Assembly: GCF_001571325.1 (NCBI RefSeq)
Contig: NZ_BCTO01000021.1
Coordinates: 62,001 to 126,000 of the forward strand
Direction of reading: 5' to 3'
Source: Delftia tsuruhatensis NBRC 16741
GTDB taxonomy: Bacteria; Pseudomonadota; Gammaproteobacteria; Burkholderiales; Burkholderiaceae_C
DNA length: 64,000 nt
Below the pieces are notes generated by a model. That model saw nothing but the letters and a program-made list of their open reading frames with translations, ran no database searches and was not told where the DNA came from. Made by a program: the position numbers and the translations under genes. Shown here piece by piece: positions 1 through 7,914 of the stretch (positions are counted from its first letter, which is position 1; each line of letters starts with the position of its first letter).

Positions 1-538
1 TTTCGCAGCTTTGCGCCGCGCGCTGGTTGAGCACGCCCAGCGCATCGACGAAGGCCCTCACCTGCGACCCCAGCGGGATCACGCCCAGGCCGATCTCGTT
101 GCCGACCAGGATCACCGGGCCGGGCGCGCCCTCCAAGGCGTCAAGAAAGGCCGCGCATTGGCCCGACCATCCACGCGCCAGTTCCTCGGAAGGCTGGGCC
201 GGCATCATCCAGTTGGTCAGCCACAGCGTCAGGCAGTCCACCACCAGCAGGCGCTGCGGCGTGCTGTGCCGCGCAAGCATGGCGGCCAGGTCCAGCGGCT
301 CCTCAAGCGTGGCCATGCCGGGCACGCGCTCGGCGCGGTCGCGCCGGTGGCGGGCGATGCGCTCGCGCATTTCGTCGTCCCAGGGCTGGCCGGTGGCGAT
401 CAGCGCGGCCTCGCGGTCCGGTGCGCCATCGAGCCAGGCGCGCGCCAGCAATTCGGCGCGGCGCGACTTGCCGCTTTTCTGGCCGCCCACAATGAGCTGG
501 CTGCGGGGAAGCGAAACGGTGGAGATGGGCTCGGTCAT
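1..538 (-). CDS. cobU: Adenosylcobinamide kinase / adenosylcobinamide-phosphate guanylyltransferase, partial (3' end off window)
   Basis: This enzyme phosphorylates adenosylcobinamide and then transfers GMP to it, in late cobalamin nucleotide-loop assembly. The reading frame is open from the ATG at 538 to the left edge, so the C-terminus is missing. Near the N-terminus is the P-loop LIVGGQKSGKSRRAE, typical of CobU/CobP; further on are an ATGQPWDDEM segment and LLVVDCLTLWLTN, both family hallmarks. The ATG overlaps the cobB stop codon (TGATG), which indicates translational coupling in a cob operon. Assignment to the family is confident; the bifunctional name is family knowledge. Confidence 0.9.
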   Translation of the reverse strand, partial: MTEPISTVSLPRSQLIVGGQKSGKSRRAELLARAWLDGAPDREAALIATGQPWDDEMRERIARHRRDRAERVPGMATLEEPLDLAAMLARHSTPQRLLVVDCLTLWLTNWMMPAQPSEELARGWSGQCAAFLDALEGAPGPVILVGNEIGLGVIPLGSQVRAFVDALGVLNQRAAQSCE

Positions 539-1935
539 CACGCGGTCCCCGGATGAATGTCGGCGCCCAGCAGCGCGGCCACGGCACGCGGCTGCGAGGC
601 AAACCAGGCATGGAAATAGCTGGCATGCACGCTGCCGTGGCGGTACAGCGCCTCGCCCCGGTCGGGATGGGCGTCCTGTCCCGGACGGCTGCTGCGCCCG
701 GCCTCGGTCATGGAAGTCTCCAGCCGGCTGTAGTGAAAGGTGTGGCCGCGCAGCAGGCCCCAGGGCGTGGGCAGCTGCAGCATGCCCAGTCCGGCCAGGC
801 GCGGCTGCATGCAGGCATGGCCGGGCAACAGGCCCCAGAGGTCCGTGGTCCGGCCCGCGGTGTCGGTCAGTCGCTCGCACAGCGCCAGCATACCGCCGCA
901 CTCGGCCCAGACCGGGCGGCCGGCAGCCACGTGGCCGGCGATGTCGCCGCGCAGCGCGGCATTGGCGGCCAGAGCATCCAGGTGCAGCTCGGGATAGCCC
1001 CCGGGCAGCCACAGCGCATCGCAATCCGGCAGGCGCTCGCCGGCCAGCGGCGAGAAAAACGCCAGCCGCGCACCCATGGCACGCAGGCAGTCGAGGTTGG
1101 CCGCATAGATGAAGCTGAAGGCCGCGTCGCGCGCCACGGCCACGGTGCGGCCCGCCAGCCAGGGCTGCACCTGCTCGGTGCGTTCGGCAGGCAGCTCAAA
1201 ATCCACGGACCAGTCCTGCCAGCTGGCGCCCTGCCCCGGCCCGGCCTGCCAGGGCAACTGGCCCAGCGGCGTAGCCTGCAGCGCGTCGGCGGCCACGTCC
1301 AGGCGCACCAGCGCATCGTCCAGTTCATGTGCGGCGACCAGGCCCAGGTGTCTTTCGGGCAGCAGCGAGGCGGCGCCCTTGCCCTGCACGCGCGCCAGCG
1401 CGCCCAGCCACAGCGAGGGATCGCGCAGGCCGGCACGCAGCAGATCGGCATGGTGGGCGCTGCCCACCCGGTTGGCCAGCAGGCCGGCCCAGCGCAGGCC
1501 CGGCCGATAGTGCTGCAGGCCATGGGCCAGCGCGCCAAAGGTGCCGGCCATGCCCGAGGCGTCGATGACGGCCAGTACCGCCAGGCCCAGCCGCTCGGCC
1601 ACATCGGCCGCGCAGGGCGTGCCGTCGAACAGCCCCATGACGCCTTCCACCAGGATGAGATCGGCCTCGCAGGCGGCTGCGTGCAGGCGTGCACGCATGT
1701 CGGACTCGCCCGTCATCCACAGGTCTACGCTGTGCACGGGCGCGCCGCTGGCCAGTTCATGCCAGTGCGGATCCAGGAAGTCGGGGCCGCACTTGAACAC
1801 GCGCACGCGCCGGCCCTGGCGCGCATGCAGCCGCGCCAGCGCAGCCGTCAGCGTGGTCTTGCCCTGGCCCGAAGCCGTGGAAGTGATCAGCAGCGCCGGG
1901 CAGCGTGCCCCGCCCTGGCCAAGGTCAATGTTCAT
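538..1935 (-). CDS. cobB: Cobyrinate a,c-diamide synthase
   Basis: Glutamine-dependent amidation of cobyrinic acid side chains a and c in corrin biosynthesis. The 465-residue product starts MNIDLGQGG and soon shows the ATP-binding segment LLITSTASGQGKTTLTAAL. The C-terminal half carries a class I glutamine amidotransferase domain with the nucleophile segment VWAECGGMLALCERL and a late FHYSRLE motif. An in-frame upstream extension to 2076 exists, but it is Arg/Cys-rich and unlike the family, so the ATG at 1935 is preferred. A possible -10 (TACAAT, 1961-1956) lies 20 bases upstream. No cobalamin riboswitch is recognisable in the leader. Confidence 0.92.
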   Translation of the reverse strand: MNIDLGQGGARCPALLITSTASGQGKTTLTAALARLHARQGRRVRVFKCGPDFLDPHWHELASGAPVHSVDLWMTGESDMRARLHAAACEADLILVEGVMGLFDGTPCAADVAERLGLAVLAVIDASGMAGTFGALAHGLQHYRPGLRWAGLLANRVGSAHHADLLRAGLRDPSLWLGALARVQGKGAASLLPERHLGLVAAHELDDALVRLDVAADALQATPLGQLPWQAGPGQGASWQDWSVDFELPAERTEQVQPWLAGRTVAVARDAAFSFIYAANLDCLRAMGARLAFFSPLAGERLPDCDALWLPGGYPELHLDALAANAALRGDIAGHVAAGRPVWAECGGMLALCERLTDTAGRTTDLWGLLPGHACMQPRLAGLGMLQLPTPWGLLRGHTFHYSRLETSMTEAGRSSRPGQDAHPDRGEALYRHGSVHASYFHAWFASQPRAVAALLGADIHPGTA

Positions 1936-2174
1936 GTGTTCGCTCCGCGCGGCGCATTGTAGTGCGCGCCCGCACCGCGGCCGCAACCAATGCTTACGCA
2001 ATACATCCCGCCGAAGCAGACGAGTCCTACAGATGGCGCTACGATTTTGTGAGACAGTCTGGCGCTCGCTCTCCAATACCCGAGCAAGGCGCTGACGTCA
2101 AGCCGTGTACGCCTGCCTGTTACCAGGTTTCCTCGGATACTTCCACGGAATGTGCTCACTTCGTTCGCACGTCC

Positions 2175-2180
2175 TACAAT
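2175..2180 (+). promoter_or_regulatory. Candidate -10 box for the zapB-like/zapA operon
   Basis: TACAAT lies only 10 bases before the ATG at 2191. If it is used, transcription would begin about 3-6 bases before the start codon, giving a nearly leaderless mRNA. No Shine-Dalgarno sequence is visible before this ATG, which agrees. A clear -35 is not seen. Confidence 0.4.
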
Positions 2181-2190
2181 CTCAGCGTCT

Positions 2191-2400
2191 ATGACCTCCC
2201 AGACTTCCCTCGACCACATTGCAGAGCGCGTGGAGCGCCTGCTGGTTCGCCACGAGGAACTGCAACGCACCAATGCGCTGCTCGCCGAGCAGGTGGCGGC
2301 CCTGACCCAGGAGCGTGATTCGCTGCGCTCGCGGCTCAACGCCGCCCGGGCCCGCGTCGATGCCCTGATCGAGCGCCTGCCCTCCAACCAGGGGGCCTGA
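2191..2400 (+). CDS. Small coiled-coil ZapB-like protein (TIGR02449 type)
   Basis: A 69-residue protein that is almost entirely one predicted coiled coil, with heptad-like leucines in the segments RVERLLVRHEELQ and LLAEQVAALTQERDSL. It lacks membrane segments or a signal peptide. Small coiled-coil proteins of this type are found directly upstream of zapA in many beta- and gammaproteobacteria and are thought to act with ZapA at the FtsZ ring; that role is inferred here from position and form. The ATG at 2191 is preferred over an ATG-initiated extension from 2152. The zapA start lies 32 bases after its stop. Confidence 0.7.
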   Translation: MTSQTSLDHIAERVERLLVRHEELQRTNALLAEQVAALTQERDSLRSRLNAARARVDALIERLPSNQGA

Positions 2401-2432
2401 CCCCTTCGCAACCGCCGACGCCCCGAACGCCC

Positions 2433-2834
2433 ATGAAGCAGATCGAAGTGCAAATCCTGCAGCAAAGCTATGTGCTGACCTGCCCCGATGGCCAGGAAGA
2501 GCGTCTGCTCGAAGCCGTGCGCCGTGTGGACACGGCCATGACCCGCATCCGCGACAGCGGCAAGGTCCGCTCCCGCGAGCGCGTGGCCGTGCTGTCCGCG
2601 CTGAACATGGCCTTCGACGTGCTGGACCGCGAAGCCCAGGAAAGCGCCATGGCCACGGCCCAGGCCGAGATGCAGTCCCTGCATGACGAGGCCGCTTCCC
2701 AGCACAACGCCCCATCCCAGCCGCCCGAGCCCAGCCCCGAGGAACTGGCCGAGCGTGCGCGCCAGCAGGCCCTTGCCGAGCAACTGGTGCTGCGCCTGGA
2801 CCAGGCCCTGGAGGGCGATGCGCGGCTGATCTGA
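2433..2834 (+). CDS. zapA: Cell division protein ZapA
   Basis: ZapA binds FtsZ and promotes protofilament bundling at the division septum. The 133-residue product begins MKQIEVQILQQSYVLTC and continues with LLEAVRRVDTAM and the conserved RERVAVLSALNMAFDVL segment, which together define the ZapA family. The C-terminus is a longer, Gln/Pro-rich and helical tail than in the E. coli protein (109 residues). It is followed by a terminator and then by 6S RNA, the same zapA-ssrS order as in enterobacteria. Confidence 0.93.
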   Translation: MKQIEVQILQQSYVLTCPDGQEERLLEAVRRVDTAMTRIRDSGKVRSRERVAVLSALNMAFDVLDREAQESAMATAQAEMQSLHDEAASQHNAPSQPPEPSPEELAERARQQALAEQLVLRLDQALEGDARLI

Positions 2835-2869
2835 GCCTGGGCCGCCGCTGCCTTTCCTTGCCCCGCACG

Positions 2870-2893
2870 ACAGCCTCTTCGGAGGCTGTTTTC
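2870..2893 (+). terminator. Rho-independent terminator of zapA
   Basis: An 8-bp stem (ACAGCCTC/GAGGCTGT) closed by a TTCG tetraloop and followed by a short T-run lies 36 bases after the zapA stop. Confidence 0.85.
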
Positions 2894-2964
2894 ATTGCAT
2901 CGCCCATGTCAATGAAAAGCCCATGCCGTTCAAAGAACTTGATCGCGGGCCTGATCAACGGCCT

Positions 2965-2970
2965 TAGAAT
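2965..2970 (+). promoter_or_regulatory. Candidate -10 box of the 6S RNA promoter
   Basis: TAGAAT stands 6 bases before the predicted 5' end of 6S RNA. Upstream is a perfect 6-bp inverted repeat, TTGATC (2939-2944) and GATCAA (2953-2958). The first arm resembles a -35 but is spaced 20 bases from the -10, which is long, so the -35 is uncertain. Confidence 0.5.
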
Positions 2971-2976
2971 GGAGGC

Positions 2977-3152
2977 GTCTGCAAACCCGCCGGGCTTTAT
3001 AGTTCCTTGGACCAATGCTCTATGAGCCCGGGCTTGGTACATTGCCATTCGAGCGTGATCGTCTCGCGTCAGATGAACCCAACGTCTGGCTGCCCTTGCC
3101 CCCCTGAACCCCGGTTCAGGATGACGGCCCGGTGGTCTTTGCAGACACCTGA
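2977..3152 (+). ncRNA. ssrS: 6S RNA
   Basis: 6S RNA binds the housekeeping RNA polymerase holoenzyme by mimicking an open promoter, and represses transcription in slow growth. The call rests on structure and position. The 5' segment GTCTGCAAA (2977-2985) pairs perfectly with TTTGCAGAC (3138-3146). The adjacent CCGCCGGGC pairs with GCCCGGTGG, allowing G-U. A TGAACCCCGGTTCA hairpin lies in the 3' half of the central bubble region. The gene lies directly after zapA, as in most proteobacteria, and is followed by a strong terminator. The length of about 176 nt fits the family. The exact ends are estimates. Confidence 0.85.
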
Positions 3153-3158
3153 TTCCAA

Positions 3159-3191
3159 CCCGGCGCACCTCCACGGTGCGCCGGGTTTTTT
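3159..3191 (+). terminator. Terminator after 6S RNA
   Basis: A perfect 10-bp stem (CCCGGCGCAC/GTGCGCCGGG) with a 7-base loop is followed by six T residues, directly after 6S RNA and 35 bases before the next ATG. Confidence 0.9.
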
Positions 3192-3225
3192 GTTGCCCGC
3201 CCCTCCACTACCGATCTGCCGCCGC

Positions 3226-4044
3226 ATGCCTGATCTGCTGTTTCTCGAACTGGCCCTGCTGGGCCTGTGCTCCGGTTTCCTGGCCGGCCTGCTGGGAGTG
3301 GGCGGCGGCATGGTGCTTGTGCCGTTTCTGACCTACTTTCTCGACAAGCGCGGGGTCGGCCCGGACCTGTCCGTGAAGATGGCGATCGCCACGGCCATGG
3401 CCACCATCGTGTTCACCTCGATCTCCAGCCTGCGCGCCCACCACGGTCGCGGCGCCGTGCGCTGGGACATCGTGCGCAGCCTGGCGCCGGGCATCATCAC
3501 GGGCGGGCTGCTGGCCAGCCTGGGAGTCTTCGCACTGCTGCGTGGCAAGTACCTGGCGCTGTTCTTTGGCGTGTTCATCGGCTACATGGCGCTGCGCATG
3601 CTGCGCAGCAACAGCCAGCCCACGGCCACGCGCGCCCTGCCGGGGCCGCTGGGGCTGTACGGTGCCGGCACGGGCCTGGGCTTCATCTCGGGGCTGGTGG
3701 GTGCGGGCGGGGCCTTCATCAGCGTGCCCTTCATGATGCGCTGCTCGGTGCCCATGCACATGGCCGTGGGCACCAGCGCGGCGCTGGGCTTTCCGATTGC
3801 CGTGGTGAATGCGGCAGGCCTGATCTTCACAGGCGCCGGTGATGCGGGACGCCCCGAATATTCGCTGGGCTACCTGTGGCTGCCGGCCCTGCTGGCACTG
3901 GCCTGCTGCAGCGTGCTGACCGCGCCGCTAGGCGCGCGGGCCGCGCACCGGCTGCCCGTGGCCCAGCTCAAGCGGATCTTCGCCACGCTGCTGTTCGGCC
4001 TGGCGGCCTACATGCTCTGGAAGGGCTTGAGCGCAGGCAGCTGA
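3226..4044 (+). CDS. TSUP family (TauE/SafE) membrane permease
   Basis: A 272-residue integral membrane protein of the sulfite-exporter/TSUP family. Repeated hydrophobic segments and the family's two related glycine-rich motifs are visible: SGFLAGLLGVGGGMVLVPF near residues 14-32 and ISGLVGAGGAFISVPF near 155-170. This duplication is typical of TauE/SafE. Family members move sulfur oxyanions or organic anions across the inner membrane; the substrate here cannot be read from sequence. The ATG at 3226 gives the normal family length; the upstream extension runs into 6S RNA. Its 3' end overlaps the convergent GGDEF-EAL gene by 37 bases. Confidence 0.85.
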   Translation: MPDLLFLELALLGLCSGFLAGLLGVGGGMVLVPFLTYFLDKRGVGPDLSVKMAIATAMATIVFTSISSLRAHHGRGAVRWDIVRSLAPGIITGGLLASLGVFALLRGKYLALFFGVFIGYMALRMLRSNSQPTATRALPGPLGLYGAGTGLGFISGLVGAGGAFISVPFMMRCSVPMHMAVGTSAALGFPIAVVNAAGLIFTGAGDAGRPEYSLGYLWLPALLALACCSVLTAPLGARAAHRLPVAQLKRIFATLLFGLAAYMLWKGLSAGS

Positions 4045-6494
4045 GCGCTTGCCACCTGGGCCATTCTCTGCCGGTAGGCGATGGCGCCGATGCCGGCGCG
4101 CTGGGCTTGCAGGCATTCGCCGAATTGCTCGCGCGGCAGGCCCGGCGCGCACAGAAAGCCCTGGAAGTAGTGGCCCTGCATGCGGTGGATGGCCGTCAGC
4201 TGCTCGTGCGTTTCCACGCCCTCGGCCACGATCTCCACGCCCAGCGCCAGACCCAGGCTGATGATGGCGCCGACGATGGCCTGGTCGCCCTCGTCGCTGG
4301 GCAGGCCGCGCACGAAGCTCTGGTCGATCTTGATCTTGGAGATGGGCAGCTTCTTCAGATAGGCCAGGTTGGAGTAGCCGGTGCCGAAGTCGTCGATGAC
4401 CATGCCCACGCCCAGATCGGCGATCTGGCATACGCGCAGCGCCATGTCCTGTGCATCCTGCAGCAGGATGCTTTCGGTCAGCTCCAGCTCCAGCAGATGG
4501 GGTTCCAGGCCGTAGCGGCGCAGCAGCTCGGTCACGCGCTCGACAAAGCCCGACTGGCGAAATTCCAGCGCCGAGACATTGACCGACACCTTGATCGGCA
4601 TGCCCTGCTTCTGCCAGCGCGCAGCCTCCTGCACCGCCTGCTCCATGACCCAGGCGCCCAGCGTGACGATGTAGCCCGACTCCTCGGCCAGCGGAATGAA
4701 GACACCGGGCGAGACCACGCCGAATTCGGGGTCGGTCCAGCGCAGCAGCGCCTCGGCCGCGACGATGCGGTCGCTGTCGATGTGCACCTGGGGCTGGAAG
4801 TACACGGCCATGCGGCCATGCTCCAGCGCCTGGCGCATGGCATGCTCCAGCTTCATGCGCGACAGCAGGCCCGCGCTCATTTGCGGCTGGTAGAAGCTGA
4901 AATGGCCCCGGCCCCGCTCCTTGACGCGGTACATGGCCGTGTCGGCCTGGCGGATCAGCTCGTCCAGCGTGAGGCCGTCGGCCGGGTACTGGGCCACGCC
5001 GATGCTGCACTGCACGGAAAAACCCAGGCCGTCGAGCAGGAAGGGCCGCTCCATCTCCTGCAGGATGCGCCTGGCCACCGCGGCAGCCAGCTCGGCGTTG
5101 CAGCCGTGCAGGTAGAGCACGAACTCGTCGCCGCCCAGGCGGCACAGGATGTCTACCGGCCGCATGCAGTCGCTCAGGCGCTGTGCGACCAGCTTGAGCA
5201 CTCGGTCGCCGAACTGGTGGCCCAGCGAGTCGTTGATGATCTTGAAGCGGTCCAGGTCGATGAACAGGATGCTGAACACCGTGCCGCCTGCGCGTGCGGC
5301 CTCGATGGCCGCATCCACGCGCTCCGTGAGATTGAGCCGGTTGGGCAGGCCGGTGAGCGCGTCGCTGTAGGCCAGCTGTTCGATGCGCTGCTGTGCCACG
5401 CGCTGCTGGGTGAGGTCGCGCATGAAGCCGATGCTCTGCACCACGTCGCCCTGCGCATTGCGCAGCGGCACCCAGGACAGGCGCACGGCGCAGCGCGCAC
5501 CGCCGGCCTGGCGCAGCCAAAGGTCGCCCTCCCAGAAGCCGCCTTGATGCCACTGTATGCGGGCCAGGTCGCCCAGCGTGTCGGATGGGTCTTCGGTGGC
5601 TTCGAACAGCGATTCCACCGTGCGGCCCTGCACGGGCATGCCGCCCAGCAAGCGTTCGCAGGCCGGGTTGGTGCGTGCCACGTCCATGTGGTCATCGGCG
5701 ATGAAGATGCCGTCCAGGCTGGACTCGAAGACCCGCGCAGCCAGTTCCAGGCCCGCCTGGGTCTGGGCCTCGGCCGTGATGTCGCGGAAGGAGAAAATGC
5801 GCCCCATGGGCAGGCCCCGGCGCAGCTGGGGCACGGCGCGGCGCTCCAGAATGCGGCCGTCGCGCAGGTCCAGTACGTCGGACGCTTCCATCAGGGGCTG
5901 GGCCGACAGCAGCTTCAACTGCTGCGCGTAGGACTCGGCATCGCGCACCTGGCCGGCCAGGTGATCGAGGATGGCCGCGTCGTTGCGGCGCACCAGCAAC
6001 GCCTCGGGAATGCCCCAGAGCGTGGCGAATCGGTGGTTGAAGGCGCGGATACGGCCATCGGGATCGCACACCAGGATGGCGTCGGCCGCCGACTCCAGCG
6101 TGGCGCGCAACTCGCCCAGCAGGCTTTCGAATTCGGCCTCGTGCAGCGCCTGCTCGCGCCGGTCCAGCATGCTGACCAGGAGCACCTCGCCGTCGAGCGC
6201 GCGCACGCGCATCTCCACGGGCGCCAGCTGGCCGTCGGCACGGCGCACCTCGGAAATGAACTGGGCGCCGGCCTGCCAGTTGAAGGGGTCGCTCCAGAAC
6301 GCCTGCTGCTGCGGCGTGGCGGCCAGCACCTGCACGGGCAGTCCCACGGCGGCATCGGTCTCATAGCCGGTGACGGATTCGCTGGCGGCGTTGGCGCGCA
6401 GCACCTTCAGGCTGCGGGCATCGATCAGCCACAGCGCCTCCTGCAGTGCATCGAGCAGGCGGGGCCAGGCGCGGTTGAGCGCTTGCTTGTTCAA
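4008..6494 (-). CDS. PAS-PAS-PAS-GGDEF-EAL cyclic-di-GMP cyclase/phosphodiesterase
   Basis: A cytoplasmic 828-residue signalling protein with no membrane segment. Three PAS-like sensor regions lie at about 12-113, 127-240 and 254-365. The GGDEF domain follows (intact GGDEF at 454-458, with an RPVD inhibitory I-site at 445-448), then an EAL domain (EAL at 581-583, DDFGTGYS at 701-708). Both catalytic centres look intact, so the protein could make or degrade c-di-GMP, with product inhibition of the cyclase. The start is a TTG at 6494, supported by an AAGGTGG ribosome-binding site. It overlaps the HD-GYP stop (TTGA), so the two genes are probably translationally coupled. Confidence 0.92.
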   Translation of the reverse strand: MNKQALNRAWPRLLDALQEALWLIDARSLKVLRANAASESVTGYETDAAVGLPVQVLAATPQQQAFWSDPFNWQAGAQFISEVRRADGQLAPVEMRVRALDGEVLLVSMLDRREQALHEAEFESLLGELRATLESAADAILVCDPDGRIRAFNHRFATLWGIPEALLVRRNDAAILDHLAGQVRDAESYAQQLKLLSAQPLMEASDVLDLRDGRILERRAVPQLRRGLPMGRIFSFRDITAEAQTQAGLELAARVFESSLDGIFIADDHMDVARTNPACERLLGGMPVQGRTVESLFEATEDPSDTLGDLARIQWHQGGFWEGDLWLRQAGGARCAVRLSWVPLRNAQGDVVQSIGFMRDLTQQRVAQQRIEQLAYSDALTGLPNRLNLTERVDAAIEAARAGGTVFSILFIDLDRFKIINDSLGHQFGDRVLKLVAQRLSDCMRPVDILCRLGGDEFVLYLHGCNAELAAAVARRILQEMERPFLLDGLGFSVQCSIGVAQYPADGLTLDELIRQADTAMYRVKERGRGHFSFYQPQMSAGLLSRMKLEHAMRQALEHGRMAVYFQPQVHIDSDRIVAAEALLRWTDPEFGVVSPGVFIPLAEESGYIVTLGAWVMEQAVQEAARWQKQGMPIKVSVNVSALEFRQSGFVERVTELLRRYGLEPHLLELELTESILLQDAQDMALRVCQIADLGVGMVIDDFGTGYSNLAYLKKLPISKIKIDQSFVRGLPSDEGDQAIVGAIISLGLALGVEIVAEGVETHEQLTAIHRMQGHYFQGFLCAPGLPREQFGECLQAQRAGIGAIAYRQRMAQVASAQLPALKPFQSM

Positions 6495-7786
6495 GACGCC
6501 ACCTTCGGCGGATCCAATTCCACCGCCCGTTCAAAGTAATAGCAGACACGCCGGCGCGGCGACAGATAGTCCAGCGCGTCGCGCGGCAACTGCGCAGGAG
6601 CCACGCCCCGGCGTATGCCCAGCGCGGGAAACAGCTCCAGCGCCAGCACGGGCGCCTGGGCGGCCGGCACGCTGGCGTCATGGACCATCACCGAAGGCTT
6701 GAGCGGCCGTGATGCATTGACGGACATGACCATGGCATGGCGCCCATCGGTCAGCTCCACCACCGAGCCCGGCGGGAACACGCCCATCATGCGGATGAAG
6801 CCATTGAGCACGGGCGCGGCGAACTTGTCGCGCAGCCGGCTGAACAGCATGGACAGCGCCTCGTGCGGCGTGTGCGGCGTCTGCGCATCGCCGGGATTGC
6901 ACAGGCGGTCATAGGTGTTGACCAGGGCCAGGATCTGGCCCGTGAGCTCCATGTCCTCGGCCACCAGGCTCAGCGGGAATCCCGTGCCGTCGGCCCATTC
7001 ATGGTGCTGTGCGATGGCGGTGGTGACCTGGGCCGACAGGCCCATGCGCATGGCGATGGCCACCGATTCACCCACATGGCGCTCGTAGCGGTCGCGCAGC
7101 GCGTCGGGCACGGAAGACTCCAGGGCCAGGCCGTGCATGCCTTCGGCGCCGGCCACCGGCTTGCCGGCATCGTGCAGCAGCGCCGCCAGGCCCAGGTCGC
7201 GCAGCAGCGCAGCCTCCAGGCCCAGGGCCCGGCCCAGCAGCAGGCCGAGCACGGTCACGTTGACGGCATGCACGCTCTGGTTGCTGCCAACGCCATCGGA
7301 CAGGAGGTGAATCGCCACGTCCTGCGGGCCGGCCAGTTCGGCCAGGCAGCCGTCGACCAGGGCTTCGGTGGGCATTCGCGCCTGCTCGGGCGCGCTGGCA
7401 AGGGTGGTTTCGATGGCCACATAGCCACGCTCCACCTTCTGAAAGCGCGCATTGCAGTCCTCCAGCCGGCCGCGCCAGTTGGGCACAGACAGCAGCAGCG
7501 GCGCTGCCGGTGCAGGTTCCTCGGCGGGTTCGGCTGCGGCGGCCGCCACAGCGGGCAGCGGCTGCGGCTGCGGCGGCGGAGTGCGCACCTCGGCCGGCCA
7601 GGCGTCGCTTTTGTGCGGAACGCAGCGCACCGCCTCCAGGCCCAGGGATTTCAGGGTCTGGATCTGTGCGCTGGAGGTGATCTTGAAGCTGCTGACCGGA
7701 AAGGGATGGTTCAGCCATCCAACATCGAGCTGGACAAACATGCCCGGACGGAGGTCTCGGATATCGATGAGGACGGAATGGTTCAC
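6491..7786 (-). CDS. HD-GYP-type cyclic-di-GMP phosphodiesterase with DUF3391 N-terminus
   Basis: A 431-residue cytoplasmic protein. The N-terminal 60 residues (IDIRDLRPGMFVQLDVGWLN) match the DUF3391 module, which often precedes HD-GYP domains. An Ala/Pro/Glu-rich linker follows. The HD-GYP domain shows HD at about 205-206 and HHEWADGTGFP at about 261-271, so the GYP tyrosine is phenylalanine. The metal-binding histidines look intact, which supports hydrolysis of c-di-GMP. The GTG at 7786 places DUF3391 at the extreme N-terminus; a TTG at 7822 is the alternative. A possible -10 (GATAAT, 7849-7844) precedes it. It overlaps the GGDEF-EAL gene by 4 bases. Confidence 0.85.
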   Translation of the reverse strand: MNHSVLIDIRDLRPGMFVQLDVGWLNHPFPVSSFKITSSAQIQTLKSLGLEAVRCVPHKSDAWPAEVRTPPPQPQPLPAVAAAAAEPAEEPAPAAPLLLSVPNWRGRLEDCNARFQKVERGYVAIETTLASAPEQARMPTEALVDGCLAELAGPQDVAIHLLSDGVGSNQSVHAVNVTVLGLLLGRALGLEAALLRDLGLAALLHDAGKPVAGAEGMHGLALESSVPDALRDRYERHVGESVAIAMRMGLSAQVTTAIAQHHEWADGTGFPLSLVAEDMELTGQILALVNTYDRLCNPGDAQTPHTPHEALSMLFSRLRDKFAAPVLNGFIRMMGVFPPGSVVELTDGRHAMVMSVNASRPLKPSVMVHDASVPAAQAPVLALELFPALGIRRGVAPAQLPRDALDYLSPRRRVCYYFERAVELDPPKVAS

Positions 7787-7914
7787 GCGCGGCAACGGCC
7801 CCGAGGCTGAAGGAATCGGCAAATGTAAGCCGATGATTCGGGCATTATCTCCAGTTCTGAGGGCCTTGCAGGCAATCCGCGACCCTCAGGACCAAGTCTG
7901 TCCCCCGCTGTTGT

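Noticed and set aside
1936..2190. Possible cobalamin riboswitch upstream of cobB
   Set aside because: No B12-box (GCCACTG-like) sequence or long structured leader was found.
2939..2958. FNR box before 6S RNA
   Set aside because: The TTGAT and ATCAA halves are 10 bases apart, not 4, so it is not an FNR site.
3876..6539. 887-codon open frame on the plus strand opposite the GGDEF-EAL gene
   Set aside because: Composition is His/Gln/Ala-rich with no motif, as expected from the antisense of a GC-rich gene. The opposite strand encodes a protein with intact catalytic motifs.
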